DNA of 33,110 nucleotides from Marixanthomonas sp963974425 (GCF_963974425.1 NZ_CAXBCK010000043.1:1-33110); one strand, 5' to 3'. Numbered from the stretch's first letter, positions 7,894-16,347 are shown. Made by a program: numbers and translations. The notes: generated from the sequence alone by a model not told the origin.

Positions 7894-8895
7894 TTATTCG
7901 TAAATAGAATAATAATATTGCAGCACTAATTGAGACGGTTTGTTTTGAACGGTAAATTGATTGTTCAATCCACCACCAGAATTTTCATGGTCAATAAACC
8001 ATTTCCATAAAAAACCACCGGCCATCCATGGTTCTTGCCAAACCTCTTCAAAAAGGGCGGTTAGCAACGTGCCTTGGTTGTCGTGATTTATACTTTTCTG
8101 CTCTCTGCCACTGTGCCAAGGCTCTTTTCCGGCAAAGTCTGTGTTTCTGTAACCGTATTCAGTAAACAGTATTTTTTTATTGTGTTTTTCTGAAACAGTT
8201 TTCATTTCATTCTTCCACTTTTGCCATCCTTTTTTGGCTTCTTGTAAGGTTGGAGTTTTTACTTCAGAAATAGGAAAATAGGCATCTACACCAATAAAAT
8301 CTAATTGATCCCAGAATGGAACCTTGGTATATTCATCCCAATTGGCGGCATAGGTCAGTTTGCCATTATAGATTTGTTTTATTTCAGAAATCAATTGATT
8401 CCAAAATGTTGGACGTTGCCTTATAAACTGTTCCAGCTCTGTGCCAATACATAAAATGGGCACATTGGTTTCTTCAGCAAGACGAGCAAAATCGAGTATA
8501 AAATTGCGGTATGAAGTTTCTAATATTTTCCAATCTTTTTCCGAAGACATAGCAAGATGCCCGGTAAACTCGCCTTTTCTAATCCAAATTTGGGGCTTTA
8601 GCATGATGTTAATATCGTTTTGCTGTAGCTTGTTAATGTATTGTTTGGTACCTTTAATTGTCTCGCCATACCATTGTCGGTCTGTACTGTATAATAGTTC
8701 AGGGTGGTCCAAACTTTCAATAAACCCAAAAGGCATTACCGCTGCATAATTAGCGTTTATTTGCAAAAGTGGAGCTGTGTGTTTAAGGGATACTGAATCA
8801 CGAGATGCAACAAAGCTAATGCCATTAATTTTAGTGTCTTGCGCATGGCTGGCTACGACAAATAACAGAATTAGAACTAACAAGTAATTTTTCAT
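7894..8895 (-). CDS. secreted GH113-like glycoside hydrolase
   Basis: A 333-residue protein with the signal peptide MKNYLLVLILLFVVASHAQ and a TIM-barrel hydrolase body. The retaining-enzyme residues appear as E153 in CIGTELEQF (acid/base) and E246 in FTEYGYR (nucleophile). Other barrel motifs are LKPQIWIR, YAANWDEY and FIGVDAYFP. The overall pattern matches the GH113-like branch of clan GH-A, whose characterised members act on beta-mannans. The substrate here is not proven. It is expected in the periplasm. It is transcribed downstream of the second DUF547 gene, 58 bases apart. Its neighbourhood includes a CslA-like synthase, so trimming of a beta-mannan-like glycan is an attractive but unproven role. 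Confidence 0.8.
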   Translation of the reverse strand: MKNYLLVLILLFVVASHAQDTKINGISFVASRDSVSLKHTAPLLQINANYAAVMPFGFIESLDHPELLYSTDRQWYGETIKGTKQYINKLQQNDINIMLKPQIWIRKGEFTGHLAMSSEKDWKILETSYRNFILDFARLAEETNVPILCIGTELEQFIRQRPTFWNQLISEIKQIYNGKLTYAANWDEYTKVPFWDQLDFIGVDAYFPISEVKTPTLQEAKKGWQKWKNEMKTVSEKHNKKILFTEYGYRNTDFAGKEPWHSGREQKSINHDNQGTLLTALFEEVWQEPWMAGGFLWKWFIDHENSGGGLNNQFTVQNKPSQLVLQYYYSIYE

Positions 8896-8907
8896 AGAGT
8901 GATTGAC

Positions 8908-8932
8908 AACTATTTCGAAACTGAAAATAGTT
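8908..8932. repeat. intergenic hairpin between the DUF547 and GH113-like genes
   Basis: Perfect 8-base inverted repeat AACTATTT / AAATAGTT around a 9-base loop, in the 58-base gap between two minus-strand genes. There is no T-run on the downstream side in minus-strand sense, so it is more likely an mRNA processing or stability element than a strong terminator. Confidence 0.35.
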
Positions 8933-8953
8933 TAAAAAATTAGACCGTACTAA

Positions 8954-9673
8954 TTACTTTTGGTTTAAATGCCAATTGTAAGGATAATAAGAGACTTTAA
9001 AACTGGAGGGGATTTTTTCTTTTCGGAAGTGGTTTAAAAAGTCAATTTTTGTTTGTCCATTTTTCACAAAATCTTCTTTGTACCACTTAAAAATTTCAGA
9101 AATAGCGACTTCATGTTCTGAAACTTTAATGAATGAAGGATTATTCAAAGCTTTTACAGTCTGTTTCTGTAATTGTTCCTCTAATTTTGAAGGTTTATAG
9201 GCTTTAGCAATAATGGGCGGGCATCCTTTTGCACCACAGACCAACACAAAATGAAAGCGCGGTTCGTCAAAATTAGCGCGAAGCTTTTTGTTTTCAATAT
9301 CGTTTAAGGTTAGCGATGTTCCGCCTAAGTTGTATTTTACCCTTTCAAAAAAACCGTCTTTATCTAATGGTGATTCAATAGGGTAATTGTCAACTATTCC
9401 TTTTATCACCGCAAGATTGTAAGTATTAATCCAAAAAGCTTGATAGTTTTTTTCTTCAGAAGTAGAAACAGAAATCTTTGCAGCTTGATCAAGTAAGCGA
9501 TTTAATTTTTCAGGATTTTTTTCAATGCTTTTATAATCAACTTTTCCGTTGGAAACATAGGTTTTAAAAAACATATCAGCTTCATTGAAGAAGGTTTTTG
9601 TCGATTGTGAAAACCCAGTTGATGTATTGAATAACAGTATAGTTGCAAAAAGGAATATAAAATGTTTCATCAT
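8954..9673 (-). CDS. secreted DUF547 protein
   Basis: A 239-residue protein with a Sec signal peptide ending near GFSQS (residue 24). There is no lipobox Cys, unlike the paralogue at 5703-6506. Two ATG codons stand together at the start, so the true start may be one codon later. The DUF547 domain fills the rest. It carries VDYKSI, FWINTYNLAVI and the conserved block H141-x4-C146-x4-C151 (HFVLVCGAKGC), with exactly the spacing found in the lipoprotein paralogue. Activity is unknown for the family. The gene is divergent from the FAD oxidoreductase gene across a 145-base region and lies upstream of the GH113-like gene. Confidence 0.85.
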   Translation of the reverse strand: MMKHFIFLFATILLFNTSTGFSQSTKTFFNEADMFFKTYVSNGKVDYKSIEKNPEKLNRLLDQAAKISVSTSEEKNYQAFWINTYNLAVIKGIVDNYPIESPLDKDGFFERVKYNLGGTSLTLNDIENKKLRANFDEPRFHFVLVCGAKGCPPIIAKAYKPSKLEEQLQKQTVKALNNPSFIKVSEHEVAISEIFKWYKEDFVKNGQTKIDFLNHFRKEKIPSSFKVSYYPYNWHLNQK

Positions 9674-9777
9674 AATAATTTACGCATTCTAAGTCGTCTT
9701 GGTTTCAGTAAAACTTACAAATAGCACAAGTTAATTTGTCCCTTATTTTAATTTGTAATCTGTTTTGCATGTAATTG

Positions 9778-9793
9778 CGTACATTTAAGTACG
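9778..9793 (+). promoter_or_regulatory. palindromic site upstream of the FAD reductase gene
   Basis: CGTAC-N6-GTACG, centred about 33 bases before the ATG at 9819, in the region shared with the divergent DUF547 gene. Two copies of TTAATTTGT (9731-9739 and 9748-9756) lie further upstream, 17 bases apart. The layout suits a regulator binding site; no regulator is identified. Confidence 0.35.
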
Positions 9794-9818
9794 ACATAAA
9801 AGCAATACTTCTCTTTCT

Positions 9819-11126
9819 ATGGAACATATCGTTATTATTGGAAATGGCATTGCGGGCGTTACGGCGGCTCGACATATCCGAAAAGAATCTGATAAAAAAA
9901 TCACACTTATTTCTGCTGAAGCAGATTATTTTTTTTCCCGAACGGCTCTCATGTATGTGTATATGGGCCATATGCGCTGGTGGGATATTGAACCATACGA
10001 AAGCTATTTCTGGAAGAAAAATGATTTAAACCTCAAAAATGCTTACGTAGAAAAAGTTGATACAGATGCTAAAACACTTCATTTTGCTGAAGGAGATGCT
10101 ATGCATTACGATAAATTGATTATTGCTTCTGGTTCTACTACCAATACATTTGGGTCGGAAGGGCTCGATTTAAACGGTGTGCAAGGTTTAGTGACCAAGC
10201 AAGATTTAGAAAAATTAGAAAAAAACGCACCCAATAAAAAAGAGTGCCCCAATGCGGTTATAGTAGGCGGCGGATTAATAGGTGTAGAAATGGCTGAAAT
10301 GCTTCGCACCCGGGGAATTGAAGTGACTATGCTAGTTCGCGAAGATGCTTTTTGGACTAGCGCTTTGCCAAAACCCGAAGCCGAAATGCTATCACGCCAC
10401 ATACAATCACACGGTGTTGATATTCGTCACGAAACCAACCTCGATAAAATCCTTGGCGATGAAAACGGGAACGTTCGTGCTGTAGTTATAAAAGAAACTA
10501 GCGAAGAAATTCCTTGCAAGGTGGTTGGGATTACAACGGGTGTAAAACCGAATATCACATTTTTGAAAGATTCAGGGATTGAAACCGATAAAGGGATTTT
10601 AGTTAATCGTAAACTGGAAACTAGTGTAAAAGACGTCTATGCAATTGGCGATTGTGCTCAACAACGTGAACCAATTGGAAACCGCCCACCAGTTGAAGCA
10701 GTATGGTACACAGGTCGGATTATGGGAGAAACACTAGCGCAGACCATCTGTGACAATCCTTGGGAGTATAACCCTGGAAACTGGTTTAACAGTGCCAAAT
10801 TTTTCGATATAGAATATCAAACCTATGGTTGGGTGCAGCCCAAACGAAGAAGAAAGGATTCTGAAGCGCAATTTCATTGGAAATGTAAAAGTGATCTTAG
10901 ATGTATTACCGTTTCTTACCATACAGAAAACAAACAGTTTTTAGGAATAAACACCTTCGGAATACGAATGCGTCACGAAGTTTTTGACCGTTGGCTTAAT
11001 GAAAAGAGAGACGTCGATTATGTGATAAAGCATTTAAAAAAAGCCAATTTTGATCCTGAATTTTATAGAAAATATGAAAAAGAAATTCTTTCAGCTTATA
11101 AAAATCAACAACCTGTAACTGCATAA
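9819..11126 (+). CDS. FAD/NAD(P)-dependent oxidoreductase
   Basis: A 435-residue pyridine nucleotide-disulfide-type reductase. It has an N-terminal FAD dinucleotide fold GNGIAG (8-13), a NAD(P) fold GGGLIG (150-155) and the FAD-contacting DVYAIGDC (ending near 279). There is no CxxxxC redox disulfide near the N-terminus. The protein is therefore closer to NADH:ferredoxin/rubredoxin reductases or nitrite reductase-like FAD domains than to thioredoxin reductases. The last 110 residues form an unusual basic and aromatic extension (GWVQPKRRRKDS, HWKCKSDLRC). The polyferredoxin gene starts 4 bases after the stop, so the two very likely form an electron-transfer pair. The start codon gives the dinucleotide fold directly at the N-terminus. 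Confidence 0.85.
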   Translation: MEHIVIIGNGIAGVTAARHIRKESDKKITLISAEADYFFSRTALMYVYMGHMRWWDIEPYESYFWKKNDLNLKNAYVEKVDTDAKTLHFAEGDAMHYDKLIIASGSTTNTFGSEGLDLNGVQGLVTKQDLEKLEKNAPNKKECPNAVIVGGGLIGVEMAEMLRTRGIEVTMLVREDAFWTSALPKPEAEMLSRHIQSHGVDIRHETNLDKILGDENGNVRAVVIKETSEEIPCKVVGITTGVKPNITFLKDSGIETDKGILVNRKLETSVKDVYAIGDCAQQREPIGNRPPVEAVWYTGRIMGETLAQTICDNPWEYNPGNWFNSAKFFDIEYQTYGWVQPKRRRKDSEAQFHWKCKSDLRCITVSYHTENKQFLGINTFGIRMRHEVFDRWLNEKRDVDYVIKHLKKANFDPEFYRKYEKEILSAYKNQQPVTA

Positions 11127-11130
11127 CCTT

Positions 11131-13032
11131 ATGAGTACTTTTCAACGTAATATGAGCCTAACAGGCGAACCACCAAAAACAATTAATACCCAACAAAAAA
11201 TAGCAAGCTTTATAGGTTTAGCTGGTCTGTTAGTGTTATTTGTAGCATTATTTAATGTCAATTTTCCGAATAAAACCTTGTGGTTGAGTGTTTCATTATT
11301 GTCTATAGCAGTAGGTACTATATGGTTTTCTAGAGCAGAATACTTAAGTAAACACGAAGGGATAAGCAATAATGGTGTATACTTTAAATCATTATCATCA
11401 CGTGGTTTTTGGGGTTGGATATTAGGTATGACATTAACCTTGTTTTATGTGGCGTTGTATTGGTTTCCGCAGTATCTAGGTTTGGTTAAAGACGGTGATA
11501 ACACAGGAGTGATTTCGTTATTCGATCCTTTGAGTAAATTTTTAAGTGGCAATCCGGCCAGTCAATGGTTTTTATACGGAACGCTTTATACCTTGGCGAT
11601 TTTAGCTTTTGGAATAAAGTTTATCTGGAAATACCGTCATAACCGATATGAAGTTATTAGAACTTTTTCGGTAATGTTCTTTCAGTTGAGTTTTGCATTT
11701 ATTATTCCTGAAATTTTAGTTCGCCTTAATCAACCGTATTACGATTTTAAAAATATTTGGCCGCTTAACTATGAGCTTTTTGCTGGTTATAAGATAGATG
11801 AATTTTTAAGTGCTGGCGATGTTGGGTTGATTATGATCATCTTCGGAATCCTTTCCATTTTTGTAATCACACCTATTTTAACCTATAAATACGGAAAACG
11901 ATGGTATTGCTCATGGGTATGTGGTTGTGGCGGTTTGGCCGAAACTGCTGGAGACCCTTTTCGTCATTTATCAGACAAACGCATGGTCGCCTGGAAGGTG
12001 GAACGCTGGGTCGTTCATAGTGTTGTAGTTTTTGTAACGGTAATGACAACAGCAGTTGTGTTTAGTTATTTACAAGGCAACGAATCGCAATCCATTAGTG
12101 AGTGGAGCGGACTGGAAAACAAAGCCGTTTTTATGAGTGATCCAGACGGAAAACCCATTAACGAACGTATTTTGGCGGCTCAAAAAGCCAAAGCAAGTCA
12201 GGTGATTTTTATCAATAAAGCCGATTCAAAAAAAGCACCAGTTTTAGAAACCACTGAAGGAATTAATATTCCGTTTCATGTTATTTCTGAAACTGAAAAT
12301 GAAATCGCCCTTACTCGATTAAAAAACGGATTGAGTGCTTCATTATTAGTAGATTCTGCTTCAAAAGAATACCTGACAATTAATGATGGAGTAGCAACTT
12401 CATTTTTCGATAATTTGTGGATATCAAAAGAGTTTTTCATTTGGTTCGTGATCGGGTTGCTAACCTTAGTTTTTGGCGGGGTTATGCTTTTTAGAAGAGA
12501 ACAATTAGCAAAAGATGCTAAATATGGTGCTATTGGATATTTTGTAGTGGTAACATCTATTTTATTGTTCACGTATTTCAGTACACCTGGAAAACTATTT
12601 TTCTTTAATGCGTATGAATTGCGCCAAACCTATGGTTTTTTAATTGGTGCCATGTTTAGCGGTGTTATTGGGGTTGGTTTTTATCCTATCTTCGGAAGCC
12701 GTGTTTGGTGTCGTTTTGGATGCCCGATGGCTGCGATTTTAGGATTTCAGCAACGTTTGTTCTCCCGTTTTAGAATTACCACAAATGGCGGACAATGTAT
12801 CTCTTGCGGAAACTGTTCTACCTATTGCGAAATGGGAATCGATGTAAAAGCCTACGCTCAAAAAGGTGAAAACATTGTGCGAAGCTCGTGTGTGGGCTGC
12901 GGTATTTGTTCTGCAGTATGTCCACGTGGTGTTTTAAAACTGGAAGACGGTCCACGAAAAGGCCGTATTGAAGGAAATGAAGTCCTATTAGGGAATGATG
13001 TAGATTTAATGGAATATGTAAATGGGAAATAA
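11131..13032 (+). CDS. membrane polyferredoxin (NapH/NosR/CcoG-like 4Fe-4S protein)
   Basis: A 633-residue membrane protein with about ten hydrophobic helices. One Cys cluster, C260-x3-C264-x-C266, follows a helix near residues 231-250. A second, C527-x3-C531-P, follows the last helix. The C-terminus is a classic 2[4Fe-4S] ferredoxin: C556, C559, C562, C566 and C587, C590, C593, C597-P. Between helices seven and eight there is a soluble stretch of about 115 residues (near 315-430) without recognised motifs. NapH and NosR relatives pass electrons between quinol or ferredoxin and a periplasmic partner. There is no nitrate or nitrous oxide reductase here, and the NosR FMN-binding domain is not evident. 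It is coupled to the upstream FAD reductase. Confidence 0.83.
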   Translation: MSTFQRNMSLTGEPPKTINTQQKIASFIGLAGLLVLFVALFNVNFPNKTLWLSVSLLSIAVGTIWFSRAEYLSKHEGISNNGVYFKSLSSRGFWGWILGMTLTLFYVALYWFPQYLGLVKDGDNTGVISLFDPLSKFLSGNPASQWFLYGTLYTLAILAFGIKFIWKYRHNRYEVIRTFSVMFFQLSFAFIIPEILVRLNQPYYDFKNIWPLNYELFAGYKIDEFLSAGDVGLIMIIFGILSIFVITPILTYKYGKRWYCSWVCGCGGLAETAGDPFRHLSDKRMVAWKVERWVVHSVVVFVTVMTTAVVFSYLQGNESQSISEWSGLENKAVFMSDPDGKPINERILAAQKAKASQVIFINKADSKKAPVLETTEGINIPFHVISETENEIALTRLKNGLSASLLVDSASKEYLTINDGVATSFFDNLWISKEFFIWFVIGLLTLVFGGVMLFRREQLAKDAKYGAIGYFVVVTSILLFTYFSTPGKLFFFNAYELRQTYGFLIGAMFSGVIGVGFYPIFGSRVWCRFGCPMAAILGFQQRLFSRFRITTNGGQCISCGNCSTYCEMGIDVKAYAQKGENIVRSSCVGCGICSAVCPRGVLKLEDGPRKGRIEGNEVLLGNDVDLMEYVNGK

Positions 13033-13099
13033 GAATTTAGACACAAATTAAAATCAGCTACAAATCTTAAAAGAAACCCTTTTTCAACCTAAAATCTAC

Positions 13100-13795
13100 A
13101 TGCCTCCAATTATAAAAGTTATTATTCCGGCTTTTAACGAAGCCGGTTCTATTGCCAAGGTAATTGGTGATGTTCCTAAACAAGTTTCAGAAATCATTGT
13201 TGTTAGTAATAACTCTACAGATGAAACTGAAACGGTTGCAAAAAAAGCCGGTGCCACAGTTCTTTCCGAAGAAAAAAGAGGATATGGTTACGCTTGCTTG
13301 AAAGGAATGGACCACATAGCCCGACAAAACCCTAAACCTAATATTGTTGTTTTTTTGGACGGCGACTATAGTGACTATCCAGAAGAGCTTTCAAAAATTG
13401 TTGCACCTATTATTGAAGAAAATATCGATTTTGTAATCGGGGCACGTGTAAAAGAATTGAGAGAAGATGGTTCTATGACATTTCCGCAGAAGTTTGGAAA
13501 TTGGTTAGCAACTTCGTTAATGCGGCTTTTCTTTAACTCAAAATTTACAGATCTTGGGCCGTTTCGGGCTATAAAATATGATAAATTGCTTCTTCTAAAT
13601 ATGGAAGATAAAACATATGGATGGACCGTAGAGATGCAATTAAAGGCTTTAAAACGAAACTATTCTTATAAAGAGATACCAGTAAAATATAGAAATAGAA
13701 TAGGTGTTTCAAAAGTTTCAGGAACCGTAAAAGGTGCTATCTTTGCCGGCGTAAAAATCCTAAGTTGGATCTTTAAATATAGTTTTAAAAAATGA
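13100..13795 (+). CDS. DPM1-like family 2 glycosyltransferase
   Basis: A 231-residue GT-A enzyme without membrane helices. The N-terminal KVIIPAFNEAGSIAKVI and VVSNNSTDET bind the nucleotide sugar. The metal-binding DGD is at residues 87-89 (VVFLDGDYSDYP). The layout is that of dolichyl/polyprenyl-phosphate mannose or glucose synthases and related short GT2 enzymes. Its likely product would be a lipid-linked sugar donor, or a glycosylated lipid, on the cytoplasmic face. Its TGA overlaps the ATG of the next gene by four bases, so the two are translationally coupled. It follows the polyferredoxin gene by 67 bases. Confidence 0.82.
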   Translation: MPPIIKVIIPAFNEAGSIAKVIGDVPKQVSEIIVVSNNSTDETETVAKKAGATVLSEEKRGYGYACLKGMDHIARQNPKPNIVVFLDGDYSDYPEELSKIVAPIIEENIDFVIGARVKELREDGSMTFPQKFGNWLATSLMRLFFNSKFTDLGPFRAIKYDKLLLLNMEDKTYGWTVEMQLKALKRNYSYKEIPVKYRNRIGVSKVSGTVKGAIFAGVKILSWIFKYSFKK

Positions 13796-15279
13796 TATTC
13801 GAAATAAGCATCGTTGTAATTTATTCCATAGCATTGCTACTTATTTTTCTGTATGCTTTGGCACAACTCAATTTGTTTGTCAATTACCTAAAAGCTAGAA
13901 ACAAAAAGGATACGGACCCCACTTTCGATTTTTCAAACCCTGAAGAAATTCCGTTTGTAACCATTCAATTGCCCGTGTATAACGAGTTGTATGTAATGGA
14001 ACGTCTGCTGAATAATATTGCGGAATTAGAATATCCTAAAGATAAGTTAGAGATTCAAGTGTTAGACGACTCTACCGACGAATCTTTTCAAGCTACTGCT
14101 GCTCACCTAAAAAAACTACAAGAATCTGGATTAGATATTAAACAGATGAGTAGGGAAGTGCGTTCTGGCTTTAAAGCTGGAGCATTAAAAGAAGGATTGA
14201 AAACCGCAAAAGGTGAGTTTATTGCCATTTTTGATGCCGATTTCCTTCCGAAGAAAGACTGGTTACAAAAAACCGTTCCTTATTTTAAAGATGAGAAAAT
14301 TGGTGTGGTGCAAACCCGTTGGGGTCACATTAATAGAAACTATTCGCTCCTTACAAAAATACAAGCTTTTGCACTCGATTTTCACTTTGTGTTAGAGCAA
14401 GTAGGCCGTAATTTCGGGAATCATTTTATCAATTTTAACGGTACCGCTGGTATTTGGCGAAAGACATGTATTATCGATGCAGGGAATTGGGAAGGTGATA
14501 CCTTAACCGAAGACTTAGATTTAAGTTACCGTGCTCAACTTAAAAAATGGAAGTTTAAATACTTGGAAGATGTAGAAACTCCAGCTGAGCTTCCCGTGGT
14601 AATTAGTGCTGCAAAATCTCAGCAATTTAGATGGAATAAAGGCGCTGCAGAGAATTTTCAGAAATTATATCTAAGACTATTAAAAGACCCTACCGTTCCT
14701 TGGAAAACAAAATTTCATAGTTTTTTCCACTTACTGAACAGCAGCATGTTTTTATTGATCTTGACCGTGGCCATTTTAAGTGTGCCCATGTTATATATAA
14801 AAGCGGCAAACCCAGAATGGGCTGTGGTTTTTTATATATTGGCAGGCTTTGCGTTTAGTACTGTTATCTTTTTTATGTGTTATTGGCTCACGTATTCAAA
14901 AATTCATGGCGGCGGATTTAAAAATTTCCTGAAATATATTGGGATGTTCTTTACGTTCTTTTCTGTAGCCATGGGCTTTTCGGTACATAACTCACTTGCG
15001 GTTTTAGAAGGTCATTTTGGTAAGAAAAGTGATTTTATACGAACACCAAAGTTTAATATTTCCCTTAAAGAAAGTTGGAAAGAAAACAAGTACCTGACAA
15101 AGAATTTTTCGGGAAACACGATTATTGAAGGGATTTTAATGCTCTATTTCGCCTTTGGAATGTACAGTGCTTTTGTTGTTGGGAAAGAAGATGGCGATTT
15201 TGGTCTTTTTCCGTTTCACTTGATGCTTTTTGTAGGCTTTGCTTTTGTGTTTTTTAAGAGCTTGTTAAGTAGGGCTTAA
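13792..15279 (+). CDS. CslA/cellulose-synthase-like processive glycosyltransferase
   Basis: A 495-residue membrane GT2 protein. An N-terminal helix (about 6-28) is followed by the catalytic domain with DDS (92-94), DAD (148-150), TED (239-241) and QQFRW (277-281). These are the full D,D,D,QxxRW set of processive beta-glycosyltransferases. Four to five C-terminal helices lie from about 312 on. WGHINRNYSLLTKIQA and the FNGTAGIWR segment resemble plant CslA/CslC-type mannan and glucan synthases and their bacterial relatives more than BcsA. No PilZ domain is present. The expected role is making a beta-linked glycan or a glycolipid at the inner membrane. Specificity cannot be read from sequence. 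It is coupled to the DPM1-like gene, and its stop is one base from the stop of the convergent AraC gene. Confidence 0.86.
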   Translation: MIFEISIVVIYSIALLLIFLYALAQLNLFVNYLKARNKKDTDPTFDFSNPEEIPFVTIQLPVYNELYVMERLLNNIAELEYPKDKLEIQVLDDSTDESFQATAAHLKKLQESGLDIKQMSREVRSGFKAGALKEGLKTAKGEFIAIFDADFLPKKDWLQKTVPYFKDEKIGVVQTRWGHINRNYSLLTKIQAFALDFHFVLEQVGRNFGNHFINFNGTAGIWRKTCIIDAGNWEGDTLTEDLDLSYRAQLKKWKFKYLEDVETPAELPVVISAAKSQQFRWNKGAAENFQKLYLRLLKDPTVPWKTKFHSFFHLLNSSMFLLILTVAILSVPMLYIKAANPEWAVVFYILAGFAFSTVIFFMCYWLTYSKIHGGGFKNFLKYIGMFFTFFSVAMGFSVHNSLAVLEGHFGKKSDFIRTPKFNISLKESWKENKYLTKNFSGNTIIEGILMLYFAFGMYSAFVVGKEDGDFGLFPFHLMLFVGFAFVFFKSLLSRA

Positions 15280-15280
15280 A

Positions 15281-16198
15281 TTAGTGAATAGAAAGTCGAA
15301 ACTGCTGCGGGGTCATCAGCTCTAATTTTTTAAACTGCCGGTTAAAATAGCTCACATTATTAAATCCAGATTTAAAAGCAATTTCTGAAATAAGCATCGT
15401 CTTATTTTTTTTCATTAACCTTTTTGCAAACTTTATCTTTTCTGAATTCATAAAATCTATTGGCGAAACTCCTAAAGTATTTTTAAACTTTTTGTGAAAA
15501 TTAGACGTACTCATATATGCCTTTTCGGCTAAGGTGTCCACGCTAATATTTTTGTTGGTTAAATTTTCTTTGATGTATTTTACCACAGAACCAATACGAG
15601 TATCGCTAAAAATTTCTAGATGATCATTTAAAATACTGTATTTGGCCTTTGTTTGAAGCAGCCTAATAATTAACTCTTGAATCATTAGATCTAGCAATAC
15701 ATCTTTCGACGAAGAGTTTTTAGTAAATGTATTCACCAGTCTATCTATAAGGTAATTCACTTCAACTTGATTGGTAAGGTGAGATGCAAACCCTTCCTCT
15801 AGACTCCAATTGTTGTTTTCGTTTTCAATTTCTACTTGTTGATTAAACTTTAAAGCGACCTCGTTTATTTTTTCAGGATCAATCCCCAACGCCAAACATT
15901 GCGTAGGACTATTTTTCGTTGCAATAGGGAAGTCGATAATCATTTCTTTGTTAGCGGGCATTACAACCGATTCGCCGGGAAGGAAATCAAACTCAGGGAT
16001 ATTGGCAAGATGCATTATTTTTTTGCCTGTGAGCATACTAGCAATAACTGGAAAGTCAAAAGTAAGTGAAACTCGTTCTGCCATTTTATGCGTTTCAAAA
16101 ATATTCAACTCAGAATATTCGGCATTGTATGTAGTTCTATTTTCAACTAAAGTGAAAATTTTCCGACTTTCTTTATGTCTTGCTAAAGAGTGATTCAT
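15281..16198 (-). CDS. AraC-family transcriptional regulator
   Basis: A 305-residue regulator. I chose the ATG at 16196-16198; the frame continues two codons further to a TTG, which is a less likely start. The N-terminal about 190 residues match the AraC-type N-terminal (PF06719-like) sensor region. The C-terminal about 100 residues hold two helix-turn-helix motifs. These include ISVDTLAEKAYMSTSNFHKK and ISEIAFKSGFNNVSYFNRQF, the second being the AraC signature. It is divergent from the aldehyde dehydrogenase gene across 149 bases. This AraC, aldehyde dehydrogenase and DUF779 grouping recurs in many bacteria, so it most likely controls that pair, probably in response to an aldehyde or alcohol. 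Confidence 0.87.
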   Translation of the reverse strand: MNHSLARHKESRKIFTLVENRTTYNAEYSELNIFETHKMAERVSLTFDFPVIASMLTGKKIMHLANIPEFDFLPGESVVMPANKEMIIDFPIATKNSPTQCLALGIDPEKINEVALKFNQQVEIENENNNWSLEEGFASHLTNQVEVNYLIDRLVNTFTKNSSSKDVLLDLMIQELIIRLLQTKAKYSILNDHLEIFSDTRIGSVVKYIKENLTNKNISVDTLAEKAYMSTSNFHKKFKNTLGVSPIDFMNSEKIKFAKRLMKKNKTMLISEIAFKSGFNNVSYFNRQFKKLELMTPQQFRLSIH

Positions 16199-16308
16199 AT
16201 TCAATATTACGTAAAAATTTCAGTAAAATCTATAAAAAGTAGAAACGTGTTATTCTTCAATAGTATTGTTCAATTATATAGTGATATTATAAAATATCTT
16301 TATTAAAA

Positions 16309-16323
16309 TTATGTAATTCATAA
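16309..16323 (+). promoter_or_regulatory. small palindrome in the AraC/aldehyde dehydrogenase control region
   Basis: TTATG-N5-CATAA, 24 bases upstream of the aldehyde dehydrogenase ATG, within the very AT-rich divergent region. TATCTTTA at 16295-16302 resembles a -7 box (TAnnTTTG) with one mismatch. Either could be part of the promoter or of the AraC operator. Confidence 0.3.
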
Positions 16324-16347
16324 AATAATAACTAAATAATTGTCATT

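Noticed and set aside
11131..13032. NosR or NapH proper
   Set aside because: No nitrous oxide or nitrate reductase genes are near, and the NosR FMN-binding domain is not visible.
16196..16204. Longer TTG-started versions of the AraC gene and of mvaD
   Set aside because: ATG codons lie two and five codons downstream respectively and fit conserved N-termini and promoter spacing better.
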